A stretch of 64,000 nucleotides of DNA from Nemopilema nomurai. Lineage: Eukaryota > Cnidaria > Scyphozoa > Rhizostomeae > Rhizostomatidae. Within the stretch, counting starts at the first letter, position 1. Each line of letters starts with the position of its first letter. Shown here in pieces: positions 1 to 11,561 of the stretch. A program made the position numbers and the translations under genes. The notes beneath the pieces are model-generated. The model ran no database searches and was not told the DNA's origin. It saw only the letters and a program-made list of their open reading frames with translations. The stretch lies in the NCBI GenBank assembly GCA_003864495.1, contig ML133471.1, positions 4,090,257 through 4,154,256 of the forward strand, in the 5' to 3' direction.

Positions 1-37
1 AGCTTTCTAGCATATAAAATCTCTAAGTAGAACTCAT

Positions 38-226
38 TTACGACTCTAGGGGCCCTGGGCCCAAAACTGAAGGGGTCACCTAAAATAAGTGCATCACTGA
101 AAATATGCCAAAATAGTGTTATGCTTCTCAAAACATCAACTATAGGCTTAACACAATTTTCCTTTGGGCACCCTAAAATTGAAAACCTTAAGGAGCCTCT
201 GGGCCAAGACCCAGTGTTATTAGAAT
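38..226. repeat. Dispersed repeat family, copy A
   Basis: The segment is bounded by GGGGCCCTGGGCCC at one end and GGGCCAAGACCCAGT at the other, with a diverged AT-rich core. The reverse complement resembles 25222-25416 over its whole length, including shared GAAAAYCTTA and CTCAAAWCATCAAC stretches. It lies in an Hv1 intron. No open reading frame or clear target duplication was seen. Confidence 0.6.
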
Positions 227-476
227 TGCTTCTTTGAAAAAACACAGCAAGTGAGAATTAACTCCATAAATTTCCAAGAAATATACAACTATTTGATGCT
301 TGATACAGGTGAAGGTATTCAATAGGATATTTTTCAGAGACCATCATAATAGAGACCTAATACTTGAACAAGGACTAGGGTGACTTCTCAGTAAGACTGA
401 GAGCTGGCTATGATGTATTGAATGTATTTACTAATTTTCTTCTGTTTACATTTTAAGATATCTTCTCTTTTTGCAG

Positions 477-3400
477 GGGCACCATTGGTCATGTAAGACA
501 TAAGTTGAGAGATATTATCCACAGTCACAGATATCAAATTGTTGTTATAATTCTTGTGCTACTTGATGCAGCAATTGTTGTGGCAACTCTGCTGGTAGAT
601 GATAGCACAAAAGGTATGATCATATATCTAACAAGATGGTTTAACATGGCATCACTAGGGCTATCATCCTAGGGTGGCTACAGACTCTTTTGTTGGCAGG
701 TACACATGACTTTGGGTATTTTCTTATGCTCTCTTACACCTTTTTCATGGGTGAAGCTTGGTTTCCTTAAAAGTACTACAGTAATTTTTCTCAAAGCTCT
801 ATAATGTCAGAAAGACTGTATCAATCAATTTTTTATTTAAAAATGTAGGATATCTCTAAATTGTTCATAGATATTTTTGTCTCTAAAACAATAATTTGCT
901 GGATGTTTGCCTTCATCATTTATTTACTTTCCTAGAAATTTATTATTTTAGGTCAGAAGTCACACACAAAGGAAGTTGCTGAACATGTTCTACATGAATT
1001 GAGTCTTGCAATTTTGTCAGCTTTTATGCTTGAGGTATGCAATCACAACCTTGCTTACTGTTTACTCTTTTAACTGAACTATTTAGCCTCTCACTTTATT
1101 AAAACTGAAAATGGAAACTACAAGTGTGAATCATGAGATAAATCTAGATAGTGATAGATCAATTTAATGATACATTTAAATCTTCTCTAGTTGAAGAAAC
1201 AATCATGTTATAAAACTGAGAGTCATAGGTTATAGAACAACTCTAGTAGTGTCACTTGCTCCCATTCTTCACAAAAGAAAAGCTGTAATTTTGCTTTGTT
1301 ACATGTACTTAACCTTCACAAAGGTGTGCACATAGTTATAAAGACCTTTTGAAGTGAATTTTCTGTCACTACCTTACCAATACTAATGTTCCATTTCTGC
1401 ATTTTAACTTGATGCCTGAAATGAAACCTGTTTCAGACAAGTAAAAGAGGAGTGAGCCACATAAAGAAAACATGATTCATCAAAATAATGATTCGACTTA
1501 ATGTTCCTTGATATAAAACTAAGTATTTTTAAGGAAGGTATATCCAAGTTAGGTACAGGACATGATCAAGGTAGTTCAAAAATGTTTTTAGATGAAACCA
1601 AACTAGCATGATGAGGAAGGAATTCAAATTTTTGTATTGAAAATGATTTTATTTAGTCAAATAAGGCTAGGCATAAAAGTAATTAAAGTTACCAATGTAT
1701 ATCAAAAACATGCACAAAATAAATAAAATGGGGAAATAAAAAGTAAGAGATTGAAAAATATTTTAATTGATAATCTTTCCTTTGTGCAGCCCACTCGTTC
1801 ATTTGTCTTGTTACAACTCAAATATTTGGCATTAACTATGTACTAAGATTCATCATCAAACTTTTTTTGCATTTTTTCTCTCCAAAAGATCAGTATTTTT
1901 ATTAGATTTTATTACTATTGCACAAAAGAACAGGTTCATATCTCACATATATTGTTTTGCTTTAGATTTTAGTGAAGCTTTTTGCATGTGGCCTCTCATT
2001 CTTCAAGAATGGGTTTGAGGTAAGCAAGCAACTTTGTTACATTTACTTTCTAGACCTTTACTTTGTGAATTTTTAATTTTACTTTTACTGTTTTCTTTTT
2101 GTAATGATTGGTTTCTGAGAAGAATTTAGATGTTCAGATATTAAAAAGCAAACAGCTTTTCCTGATATGCCATTTAATGGATTGCTAGATTTACTTTTCA
2201 TGCTTCCTTCTTTCCAGTAGCCTTAGATCGGTTAAGTTGCTTGCAGATGATAAGAATTTTTGATTTGATAGATCCTCATGTTATTTGTTAAAGGCTAAGA
2301 GCTTTCAGAAGCTTTCATTTGTGACTACTTTCAGACTCATTTTAAAATTTTATCTTTTCAGGTTTTTGATGCCTGTGTTGTGATAATTTCATTCTCATTA
2401 GATGTTTTTATGATGTAAGTGTGTTGATTTTTTAAGTGCGTTCCAATTGCACTATATACATAAGGGTTACTAGTATTAAGGAAATCATATATTTAGATTT
2501 GAATAAACTTAAAGTATCCTTATGTTTAGAATGTCCACTAAATTATTGTTTTTCAATGTTGCTAAAACAGAATGCAAATTAATTGTTGAAGTTATTTTCC
2601 AAGCTCTCAATAATTCCCTGAAATGTTTTAGTGCTGATAAGACCAAAGGAGCATTAAATGGTGTTGAGTTTATCATTTTACTGAGGCTCTGGCGTATCTC
2701 AAGAATCATTAATGGTGAGCTTGAAAATACTTGTTTGATTTTTTCTACTTTTCAAAAAACACTTTAATAACATACAGGGTGCATTTGTAATGCGTAGTTG
2801 TTATTTGCAATGCGGACACAGACAGAATCTGTCTGTTCTTTTCATAGACAGAACCTCATGGACAGAATATGGTATATTAGCCAATCAGGTTAGAGTTTCT
2901 CATTGCCATCATAAAGCCGCCATAGGTATCAGAATTACACGTTAACACCTTGTTTAGTTGTCAAGATTTATTTGCAAAAGGATTTCTACGTGCATTTACT
3001 CCCCATGTGGTCTGAAGGATTCAAAACAGTGCAAGCTACACAATAGACCTGTATTCCACCGCTAGCGCTGCCTCTCAGTCATTGTTTCAAACTATTACAA
3101 ATGCACAAAATAAATCATTCTTTGATCTCATAACCATTAACAATGATAATCGGATCAGAGAATACAGAATAAAACTTTCTCTGCTCTTATAATTATTAAC
3201 AATTGGACCTCGATAGCAGCAAGAAACCATACAAGGCAGAATGCAAAACTATAGTGTCATAAATAGAAAAGAATTGCAGATCAAATTTCTTCTTCAGAAT
3301 CAACTGTTTGTAACATTGTGTAATGTGGCAGCCGATAAACGAAATTAAGAAAACGTTTTCAGACAAACGGCAGGATTGTCTTACCTGAAATGTTGTGATC

Positions 3401-6400
3401 AATAAACGGCTAAATACCCGTTTCCAAGATAAAATTATAAGTCATTGTTTGTCAATGCCTTTCGATTCGATGCTCCAACACGAATGTGCACAGAGAAAGA
3501 AGTCCGCCAAATGTAAAGCATACTTCGCGCCAAATCATGCATCCTAAATATTGATTGGTTGAGATAGAAAAGTAGGCATTTCATTGGAAGAGCCAACCCG
3601 CGCATTTTGCTGAAAGGCAGTTGATTGGGTAAAAACAACTCTGTCCTCATACGGACAGAACTTTTTCTGCTGGACAGAATTTTTTCTAAGGCTAACCTGA
3701 TTGGCCAAGACAAATAGACCCCAGAAATGCCCGCAACCAAACAGCATCCGACATGACTCATCCTTGCATTGAATAAATTTCACGCCCAAGGACACACTGG
3801 TTGAAATGACCTGATACAGTTTCATTCATGGCCAATCTACTTAAAAATCCAACAGCAATCAAACACTCAAGCTTTTAGGGGAGACTGATTCCCCACATTT
3901 TTTTCGAAAAATCTTGCAAGTAGGGGGCTGCATTACCCTCAGCCAATACCACAACATCCCTAGCAAAATCTGCAATTAGCCGAATCTCACGAAACAGTCA
4001 CAAATTTTCGTGAAACAATTACAAACAATCCATGAAAAGAAGCAGATGCACAGCAAAATTTGAAAAAGAAAAAATTACCGTCTAGTCAAACACCTTAAAA
4101 ATTCATCAACTAATAAAACAAAGGACAATATGTCGAGAATGGAAGTGAGCAGAAGTTTGTGCCATTCCGTTGCAGCCAGAATCAGCCTTGAGCTTTGGTT
4201 TCATACGCAATGCCTGCCAGCACGGGGTCAATCAGTCTTCTACAGACAGAATCTGTCCATAGTGGACAGAATCAGTCTATGGGAAGCGGGAAATTTCTCA
4301 ACCAGCCTTGAGCTTTCATTTCATACGCAATGCCTGCCAGCATGGGGTCAATCAGTCTTCTACAGACAGAATCTGTCCATAGTGGACAGAATCAGTCTAT
4401 GGGAAGCGGGAAATTTCTCAACCAGCCTTGAGCCTTCATTTCATACGCAATGCCTGCCAGCACGGGGTCAATCAGTCTCCTTCAGACAGAATCTGTCCAT
4501 AGTGGACAGAATCAGTCTATGGGAAGCGGGAAATTTCTCAACAAGCCTTGAGCTTTGGTTTCATACGCAATGCCTGCCAGCATGGGGTCAATCAGTCTTC
4601 TACAGACAGAATCTGTCCATAGTGGACAGAACCAGTCTATGGGAAGCGGGAAATTTCTCAACCAGCCTTGAGCTTTCATTTCATACGCAATACAAACCTT
4701 TTGCATTGCGTAATTTTTCTCATTACAAATATGTTTAAAAACAGGCTGTGCGGTGAAAAATGCTAAATGTTTTAGACACTAAAATAAAGTTATGATTTAT
4801 TTATCACTATTACTGTCTCTATCAATTTGTGACGTAAAGTTTTGGTGCAAATAGATATCCCCTTTTTTCGTCTTAGAAGATAATAGGTATCCCTGTTTAA
4901 TCCCGTGTGCCTCTCTGGCCGGCCCCCGCCCCGATTATGTAATTAAAAAAGATAAAGCGTGTTTTTAATGCAAGAAACTATTAAGTATACCCCCAATCAT
5001 TGTCAAAGTGAACTACCTTTCCTATAGAACAGCGTGGCAAAGAGGAAGTAGCCTGGCTTTCTTTCCGACAGCACTTCAGTGACATGCGATATTTTTAGCA
5101 AAGTTGAGAGTTAATGCGAAACCCCCTTCCAAAACAGCTGGAAATGAGACTTCTGATTACTCCTGGTATTTCTTACAAGAAACCATGTTCCCGACCCGCT
5201 TTGACGTGTGTTTTGAATAAATTTAATGCTTGGCGGTCCCTTTCTTTCGAATGGTTGAAATATAAAGTTTTAACAATTGAATTTCATTTGTATTTTGCCG
5301 TGTGAGCCTTTCTGCTATCTTTGGGGTTCCATGGTTAATGATTACGAGATCAAAGAATGATTTATTTTGTGCATTTGTAATAGTTTGAAACAATGACTGG
5401 GAGGCAGCGCTAGCGGTGGAATACAGGTCTATTGTGTAGCTTGCACTGTTTTGAATCCTTCAGACCACATGGGGAGTAAATGCATGTAGAAATCCTTTTG
5501 CAAATAAATTTTGACAACTAAACAAGGTGTTAACGTGTAATTCTGATACCTATGGGGGCTTTATGATGGCAATGAGAAACTCTAACCTGATTGGCTAATA
5601 TACCATATTCTGTCCATGAGGTTCTGTCTATGAAAAGAACAGACAGATTCTGTCTGTGTTCGCATTGCAAATAACAACTACGCATTACAAATGCACTTCA
5701 AGTAAATATATTTCCCTTGAAACTGTTCAAGGTTAAGTCATTTTGAAACAAATTGCTTCCTTTAGACCAGTTCCCATGTATCAGGCAACAATTGCCATCA
5801 AGTGCACAAAAACATTTGATGGTAGTTGTTGTTTATCTACAACTGTTACTTACAGCGATTATGGATAGGTATTTTTATATTGACAAGGTAATACATTGAC
5901 AATAAGACTTTGTTGTTCTGCGCTTTTTCTTTCTTCTGTACGAAAGATCCGTAAAAAGCCTTCTTTGGCCCATGGATTTTTATAGGAATAATTATGTCAG
6001 TAAAAAGAAAGACAGAGGAGAAAACAGAACAGTTGACTCTGCAGAGGGATGAACTACAAGATCAAGTTGCAAAATTAGAGCTGAAAGTAACAGCACAGAC
6101 AGTGAGTTGCAGCTTGTCCAAGAAACTTATAAAAATGACATCACTTAAGAATATGTAATTGAGTTTATTTTTATTTATAACATTTTGAAAGCTGTAAGGA
6201 TGGCTCAGTGGTTAGAGGCACTGACTACAGACCCAATGGTTCTTGGTTCGAGTCCCTGGTATGACCAAACTTGCACACAGAGTGAGGGGAGTTGCCAGCT
6301 CTCTGTAATTCCAGGCAGAAGGAATCACGAGGTGTGGTCACATCGAGAGGAAAGACCAGGACACTGCTTGATAAGCTTAAGCTTCTCAGTGTCCTAAAAC

Positions 6401-6703
6401 TACCTTAGGATGCAAGGTAGAAACAAATACAAATACAAAGTAAGATGTGTTTAGATTTTGACACCAGTTTTTGACACCAAGAAGTAGCGAAGTTAGTAGA
6501 TTGTATATTTGTCTTATAAAGTTACCACTTGGAAAATATTTTTTCTTGACATTGACATTTGAAAAAGAGGTTCACTTGTCTCCATGCTGTGCTACTTAGA
6601 ATAATTATGTAACTGCTTTTTATCTTTATAGAAAGAGATTCGACATCTTCGTGCGATGTTAGAATCCTTGGGAGTTTCTCCTGATGACCAGCCCCTGCTT
6701 TGA
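477..6703 (+). CDS. HVCN1: Voltage-gated proton channel Hv1 (5' partial, 7 exons)
   Basis: Spliced gene; exons at 477-613, 952-1034, 1966-2019, 2362-2414, 2632-2714, 5986-6101 and 6632-6703 (TGA). All borders are AG/GT and the phases join without a break, giving about 198 visible residues; the N-terminus lies before the window. Hv1 is a voltage-sensor-only channel that extrudes H+ through its four-helix domain. S1 is VVIILVLLDAAIVVATLL, with the selectivity Asp. S2 has FMLE and KLF (the conserved Glu and Lys). S3 has FDACVVIISFSLD. S4 has RLWRISRIIN, the three-arginine Hv signature. The tail (exons 6-7) is a heptad-rich coiled coil, the dimerisation region of the family, ending PDDQPLL. The His aligned with human H140 is kept (VLHELS), but the S3-S4 loop ADKTKGALNGVE has no His. 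The exon 5-6 intron is enlarged by a transposon and the exon 6-7 intron carries a SINE. Family identity is secure. Confidence 0.93.
2779..3127 (+). repeat. Left terminal inverted repeat of the long-TIR element
   Basis: It pairs with 5348-5696 in inverted orientation. Only scattered mismatches were seen by eye, which suggests a fairly recent insertion or ongoing homogenisation. Confidence 0.85.
4186..4690 (+). repeat. 120-bp tandem array inside the long-TIR element
   Basis: Four full copies plus a partial one, at an exact 120-bp period (TCATACGCAATGCCTGCCAG recurs at 4201, 4321, 4441 and 4561). Each unit carries ACAGACAGAATCTGTCC followed by GGACAGAATCAGTC, an imperfect palindrome also present in the TIRs. 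Because 120 is a multiple of three, the array reads as an open frame of repeated 40-residue blocks; I regard that as a by-product, not a gene. Confidence 0.9.
5348..5696 (-). repeat. Right terminal inverted repeat of the long-TIR element
   Basis: Reverse complement of 2779-3127, ending AAATGCAC at 5696. Confidence 0.85.
6188..6441 (+). mobile_element. tRNA-derived SINE
   Basis: The head resembles a tRNA with internal RNA polymerase III promoters: A box TGGCTCAGTGG at 6201-6211 and B box GGTTCGAGTCC at 6245-6255, at ordinary tRNA spacing. A ~170-bp unrelated body follows, ending in a short (ACAAAT)n-like tail. It lies in the last Hv1 intron in gene orientation. It does not fold as a clean tRNA gene, and the extended body and A-rich tail argue for a SINE. 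Target duplications are not obvious. Confidence 0.8.
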
Positions 6704-6898
6704 TGAATTGTGAGTCGTGTATGCTACATTATACCATTGAGTTTCTGCATCTTCTTTAATTTTATATTACCACATTGTATATCTTATTTCTTATCACCCA
6801 TTATTTTCAAGTGCTGGCTTTCAACTCCACTATCTTAGAGAAAGTTGGCCAAATAGATTGATTGATAACATTTGATTAGATACTAGAGATCTCCTTTC

Positions 6899-6926
6899 TT
6901 GCAGATCTTGCAGATCTTGCAGATTT
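6899..6926 (+). repeat. 9-bp triplication in the Hv1 3' UTR
   Basis: Three adjacent copies of TTGCAGATC, about 200 bp after the Hv1 stop codon. Confidence 0.7.
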
Positions 6927-7876
6927 CTAAGATTAATTTTGAGTGATGGTTATGAGTATCTTTCTTAATGAACTTCTAAAACAAGAGTCATCTTTGGTTG
7001 TATTACTGAATCAGATCTTCTGTCGTGCATTTCACAATCAGAGCTTTATTGTAAAGTAAGATTCCTGAACCATTAGCAATATCTTGCAAGCCTCAGGTTT
7101 AAGGCAGCCTCTGTATCTGACATGTTCTGTTTAACTTGCAGGAAAGGTGGAGCGCTCTAGTTGAAGCTACTTGTGTAACATTCCAAAAAGAGATATGGGA
7201 GTTTCAATCTTCAAATTGCTTGTACGTAGGTACCTCCAAACGCAATATGCAGACGCAGCCCTATTCATCTAGATAGCTTTTGAAAAGAAACCTTTTCTTA
7301 AAATGTTTTCCCCTCATTAAATTAATTTCTAAATAAATTGTTAAAATCTGATCCTAAACTGAAAGGTTTTGAAAGTGACCATGAACATGAAAATTGAAGA
7401 AGTTTGGAAGTTCAGAGTTTGGCAATTAATGAAAAGACAGTTTGGAAATGATACAGTTTATGATTGTAAGATGTAGGTACAACTGATGATGTGCATTTTG
7501 ATGTTGGTTTAGATGTATTACCTTAGGGTATCAACCAAACGTTTTTACATATTGATAGCAACTATGATACCAATACTCTTCTATGGAGTTAACTACCAAG
7601 GCATTTTTGGGAACATCAGAAGACCCAGAATTCAACCTCATTTGATGTTGAAGCAATTCAATTGCAGCATGTTATTTTTTAACAGCATTTAAAAGGGTAG
7701 CAGTCTTGTTTAACAATGCTTTCAGCAAGGTCAGTTGCTATGGCCACCATATTTGATTAATCTGCAAAGTATTTCATTAAGGGATTGTAGTTTTCAGACT
7801 TTTATGCCTATACTTGTGTATGGCCTGACCTCAGATGGCCTTATAATATTTTTAATACTGATTTTGAAATTTTGTA

Positions 7877-7886
7877 AATAAATAAA
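7877..7886 (+). terminator. Overlapping AATAAA polyadenylation signals of the Hv1 gene
   Basis: Two overlapping AATAAA hexamers lie about 1.17 kb after the Hv1 stop codon, on the same strand and before the next gene. They are the best candidates for the 3' end of the mRNA; use is inferred. Confidence 0.45.
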
Positions 7887-7899
7887 CAGTTTCAATAAA

Positions 7900-9690
7900 C
7901 TATTTTCAATTAACATGCTTATGCATAGTTCACGTTTTTGTTGTTAGACTTTTCTCAAATCTTTACAATTACAAGCTTTCATTTTAATTAAACTTTGTGT
8001 ACTGAACTATGAATTTCTAAGGACTAGGGACAAAAGGTTTGCCGAATAAAATTTTCATCTCTATTCTCATTTTTAATTTATATTTACCAAACATTAAACC
8101 TCTATGACATCATCATTTATAGTAAATTGTGGATTTCAACAGGAGATGCCTACTTTTTGACTCCTTCTGTGATGTGGGTTATTCTGTTTAGTATTTAATT
8201 AACTTGAATTTTTGAATAAATTGTAATTAATCCATCTCCTGACTGTAAAGTAGATTGATTTTTTGGCGTTAAAAAACGAGGCGTGGGCTTAGAACTAACA
8301 AAAATGAGAGTAATATATTGACATACACCTTTTATGTACTATAGTGAACGATTTCTTGTGAATGGAGTTTATCAACTAGATGTCTTCTTTCCTTTACTGT
8401 GCCTAGATCACATTGCCATTCGTGTTACGCAAGAAAGAAAAATATCGTTTTTCAGCTGTACTTCTCTAACAAAGACGTATTGGAGTTTTGAAATGACTTT
8501 TTAGTCATACCCCATAGTCTTTATCCGAATAATCAAAATTTCTGTGCTTTCAAGTCTAGAAAATAGGGCCGCGTATAGGCGCCAGACGCCTATAATTTGT
8601 TGGCAGCAAAATCGCTTCAAATTGCCAAAAATATTTTGCTTCAGAGCTTATACTAAGAAACATCTTAATGGCAGAAATTTTGCTGATTAAAAATACAATG
8701 CTATAGTTCTTTGATAATTTCCTCGCCGTGTTCTTCACCAGAACCAGAGCCATTTATCCGGATAAGCGCCGGCTCCTATTTACGAGCGGCGTCTATATGC
8801 GAGATTATAGGGTATGATTGGGACTATTGGCTAGTTTCTGGTTTTCCAAATTATCTAATAGAACCTTGCCACTTCCATGTAAATGACGCCAATTTCTCTC
8901 CATTTCCTGATTTATTTTATCACTTTGCCTTCAACTTGCCAGTGCTACTAGTTTTTAGACGTTTTCGCCATACCACAGGGTGAAGTTAGCAAATCTTAAG
9001 CTACCTAGAGTTATTGTGTGTAGAATCGTTATTCTTTTTTATGCACAAGACCCATAAGAACATTACCAAGTGTTGAAAAGTGGAAATGTATGAACATGAA
9101 ACATTCATTATGGCTTCGACATTCGTTGAGTTTTAATCGTTAAAAATTGTAGATTTCTTGGCAGTGCCCATATATGGCCTAAATAAAGTGCTGAAAATGG
9201 TTATTTAAAAACGAAATGAACTATAGCTCTTGGCAACCGGTATTGTATGAGCTTCCTTTAAAATGCACGGATTTTAATTAAAATCTTCTTTAGTTAATAA
9301 GAGACAAGAAACGATAACATTTGGAAAGCAACTCTGGTCATTACTTGATTTAAGTTTAATACGAATTCATCGCAGCGCGCAATAGATGGTTGTCGTTCTC
9401 GAATGAAATGAAGATATTAGAAGGATATAGGTTGGTCAACATCGAGAAGAAATTTCAGCAATGTTCAACTGATTCAAACTTTCAAGAGCAAAGAGGATAA
9501 TATAAACATCATGCATCAGCATTCGTTTACTTCCATATTGATTAAACAAAGAAAAATTCTACTGTTTTTTGTTCATGATCATTCTTGCTTGGGTTCAAAA
9601 CTTTTGCAACAGTTTCTAAAGCGGCCTAGACAGTTAGAAATTTTGAACTTAATCTTTAGATTAAGTCAATTTTACAGCGATCAACAGCAA
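7900..9690. other. Intergenic region with no recognised gene
   Basis: Only short frames without family character were seen. A small perfect hairpin lies at 8574-8594 (TATAGGCG, 5-base loop, CGCCTATA). The end of the stretch leads into the upstream block shared by both DEG/ENaC genes. Confidence 0.5.
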
Positions 9691-10085
9691 AATAGGTTTC
9701 CGATGATTGTTACCAAAGCCCTTCTTGGTAGAAAAAAGATCGCGGTGTTTCAAAGTTATGCAAATTAGCCTTTTACACACAGTAGTTGCCTTCGACCAAC
9801 ACATCTGCATTAGGAAGTCAAGTATTTTTCCACTTATTTAGCAGTGTTAATCAAAACATTTCATATAAAATTGGTCTTTTAAATGAAATTTTAAATTAGT
9901 CTTGACTTTATTTTCAAATCGTGGTCGACTTGTATTCAATTAAGGGTTGTGATCTTGGTGAAATTGCTGAATCTGTAATTGAAAGCAGCTGTTTTTCGGG
10001 ATTTAGACGGGTATGGCACAAGACATTTGGTCATTTGAACGCTACATGATCATATAAAGCAGTGGATGTTGCAAGTACAGAACAG
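9690..10085 (+). promoter_or_regulatory. 5' flank shared by the two DEG/ENaC paralogues (copy 1)
   Basis: About 395 bp before the channel start codon are alignable with 20040-20434. The match is diverged at the far end and nearly identical over the last ~200 bp. Within it TATAAA at 10053-10058 and GGGTATGGCACAAGACATTTG are unchanged in both copies. Conservation next to an intronless gene suggests promoter or 5' UTR sequence carried along by the duplication. Function is inferred. Confidence 0.55.
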
Positions 10086-11561
10086 ATGGACAGGATAATG
10101 AAGAGGGCTGATAATCCTTCTAGTTTGCAAGAAGCACAGACCGAGCCGAGCTCAAAGCAACAGCAACAACAGGCAACGCTGCGGTCTTACTTGAGCACAT
10201 CTACAATCCATGGACTCTCGAAGCTGGGAGAGTCAACTCATTGGAGCCTGCGACTTCTCTGGGGTGTTATAATTTTTGCTCTTTTGTTGATCAGCGTTTA
10301 CAACATTTACGAGCTCACGGTTGAATTCCTTCAATTTCAAACATATTATTCTATTCAAGACCATTCCAATTCTACAGCGAAATTCCCAAGCGTGACCATC
10401 TGTAATGCCAACAACTATCAGAAAAGCAAAGTGAACAGTCTGGTTGAGAACGTGGATAAACGCTTTCATCATTTCTTCAGTCTCGGCATCGAAAAGGGAG
10501 GAGATGGGCAACCTTTCCCGGGAACTGCTGCATTTCTGTTTCACAACAACGTTACTTTGACAAAAGCCACGCAGTCGGCTTCGGAAACGCTCCTTCTCGA
10601 TGCGCTAAAGGGCTGGTGTATGTTTGACATTCTTAAAGCGTGCACCAGAGACGACTTTGTGGATACTTTTTTCGATGCGAATTCGGGATTTTGTAAGACG
10701 TTTAATCCTAATGGCACTTTCAACCAGGCCATTGCAGGGCCAATCGGTGGACTCACTTTAACTCTGTATCTGAATCAAGAAGACTATATGAGGTTTGTAC
10801 CTATCAATGGTGGAGCTGGTGTTTTTTTGACAGTTCATCCCAAAGATGTCTTCCCCACGCGTTCTAGTACGTGGTTTGCCATCCAACCAGGAACCCAAAC
10901 ACATCTATCAATAGCACAAAAGATCACCTTTCGGAAACCGAAGCCCTACAATTCCAAATGCGTGAACAGGGATGGAGACATGATTTACCCTGGGCGTTAC
11001 AATGTTGAAGTCTGCACTCAATCCTGCCGTAATCGGAAGACTTATGAGAGATGTGGTTACTGGGAGTCTGCAGCCTTGCATCATCTAAGACTTAAGGGCA
11101 AACATTTCCCTCCTCCAAAGAGTGATATCCTCACAAACGGATTGAAGTGCAAGCTTGAACTTCTCATGAAAGAAATTGGCAAAAACCAAGACTGTGATTG
11201 CCCTTTGCCGTGTTGGGAGGAGTCCTTTGTGCTTTCCTCTTCGAGTTCTCGATGGCCTAGCGAGGTAGACATGCAGTATTATAGCCAAGTCCTTTCCAAA
11301 GTATTAAACAGAACTGATGTATCAAATGACTTCATTTACTCCAATATTCTACAGTTAAAGATTTTCTTCAAGACCCTAGGGTACCAAGAAGTTAGGGAGG
11401 TACCAAATATGAGCTTCTCTTCGATAATTGCTGGCATTGGTGGGTCACTGGGACTTTTTATGGGGGCCTCGTTTTTCTCTGTTCTTGAATTCGTGGGATT
11501 TATCATCAACGTCTGTTTTGGTCGTCGTCAAAAAAATTTGGTCAGCCCTAATGAATCATAG
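10086..11561 (+). CDS. DEG/ENaC (ASIC-like) cation channel, copy 1, intronless
   Basis: A 491-residue subunit of the trimeric, amiloride-sensitive degenerin/ENaC/ASIC superfamily at the plasma membrane. I use ATG at 10086; the frame is open a little further (GTG at 10062) but a TGA at 10047 closes it. From the N-terminus: the pre-TM1 gating HG motif (TIHGLSK); TM1 [20 protein letters not shown]; the post-TM1 signature [12 protein letters not shown]; a Cys-rich ectodomain with N-glycosylation sites; YPGRYNVEVC; the palm signature [12 protein letters not shown]; and TM2 with [19 protein letters not shown], where GAS is the selectivity filter and LEF follows. The length is typical of the family. 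Its paralogue at 20435-21913 shares near-identical ends but a diverged middle. The ligand (protons, peptides or other) cannot be read from the sequence. An AATAAA lies at 11750. Confidence 0.94.
   Translation: MDRIMKRADNPSSLQEAQTEPSSKQQQQQATLRSYLSTSTIHGLSKLGESTHWSLRLLWGVIIFALLLISVYNIYELTVEFLQFQTYYSIQDHSNSTAKFPSVTICNANNYQKSKVNSLVENVDKRFHHFFSLGIEKGGDGQPFPGTAAFLFHNNVTLTKATQSASETLLLDALKGWCMFDILKACTRDDFVDTFFDANSGFCKTFNPNGTFNQAIAGPIGGLTLTLYLNQEDYMRFVPINGGAGVFLTVHPKDVFPTRSSTWFAIQPGTQTHLSIAQKITFRKPKPYNSKCVNRDGDMIYPGRYNVEVCTQSCRNRKTYERCGYWESAALHHLRLKGKHFPPPKSDILTNGLKCKLELLMKEIGKNQDCDCPLPCWEESFVLSSSSSRWPSEVDMQYYSQVLSKVLNRTDVSNDFIYSNILQLKIFFKTLGYQEVREVPNMSFSSIIAGIGGSLGLFMGASFFSVLEFVGFIINVCFGRRQKNLVSPNES

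Larger units (their letters stand above)
2779..5696. mobile_element. Non-autonomous DNA transposon with ~350 bp terminal inverted repeats
   Basis: The sequence from 2779 (GTGCATTTGTAATGCGTAG) to about 3127 recurs as a nearly perfect reverse complement at about 5348-5696. Both copies carry the same TTTGATCTC inner edge and GCTAGCGCTGCCTC block. Between them are ~2.2 kb with no transposase-like reading frame and a 120-bp tandem array (about 4186-4690). GACAGAAT/GACAGAAC motifs are scattered through the TIRs (2819, 2848, 2859), the interior (3654, 3674) and every array unit. The element sits wholly inside the Hv1 intron after the S4 exon. I could not see a convincing target-site duplication (left flank TACAGG, right flank TTCAAG), so the superfamily is unassigned. 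Confidence 0.85.

Noticed and set aside
4130..4738. A 202-codon open frame
   Set aside because: It is produced by the 120-bp tandem array, whose period is a multiple of three; it has no family character and lies inside a transposon.
10062..10085. GTG as start of the DEG/ENaC frames
   Set aside because: Nuclear animal genes rarely start at GTG; the in-frame ATG 24 bases later is the better start in both copies.
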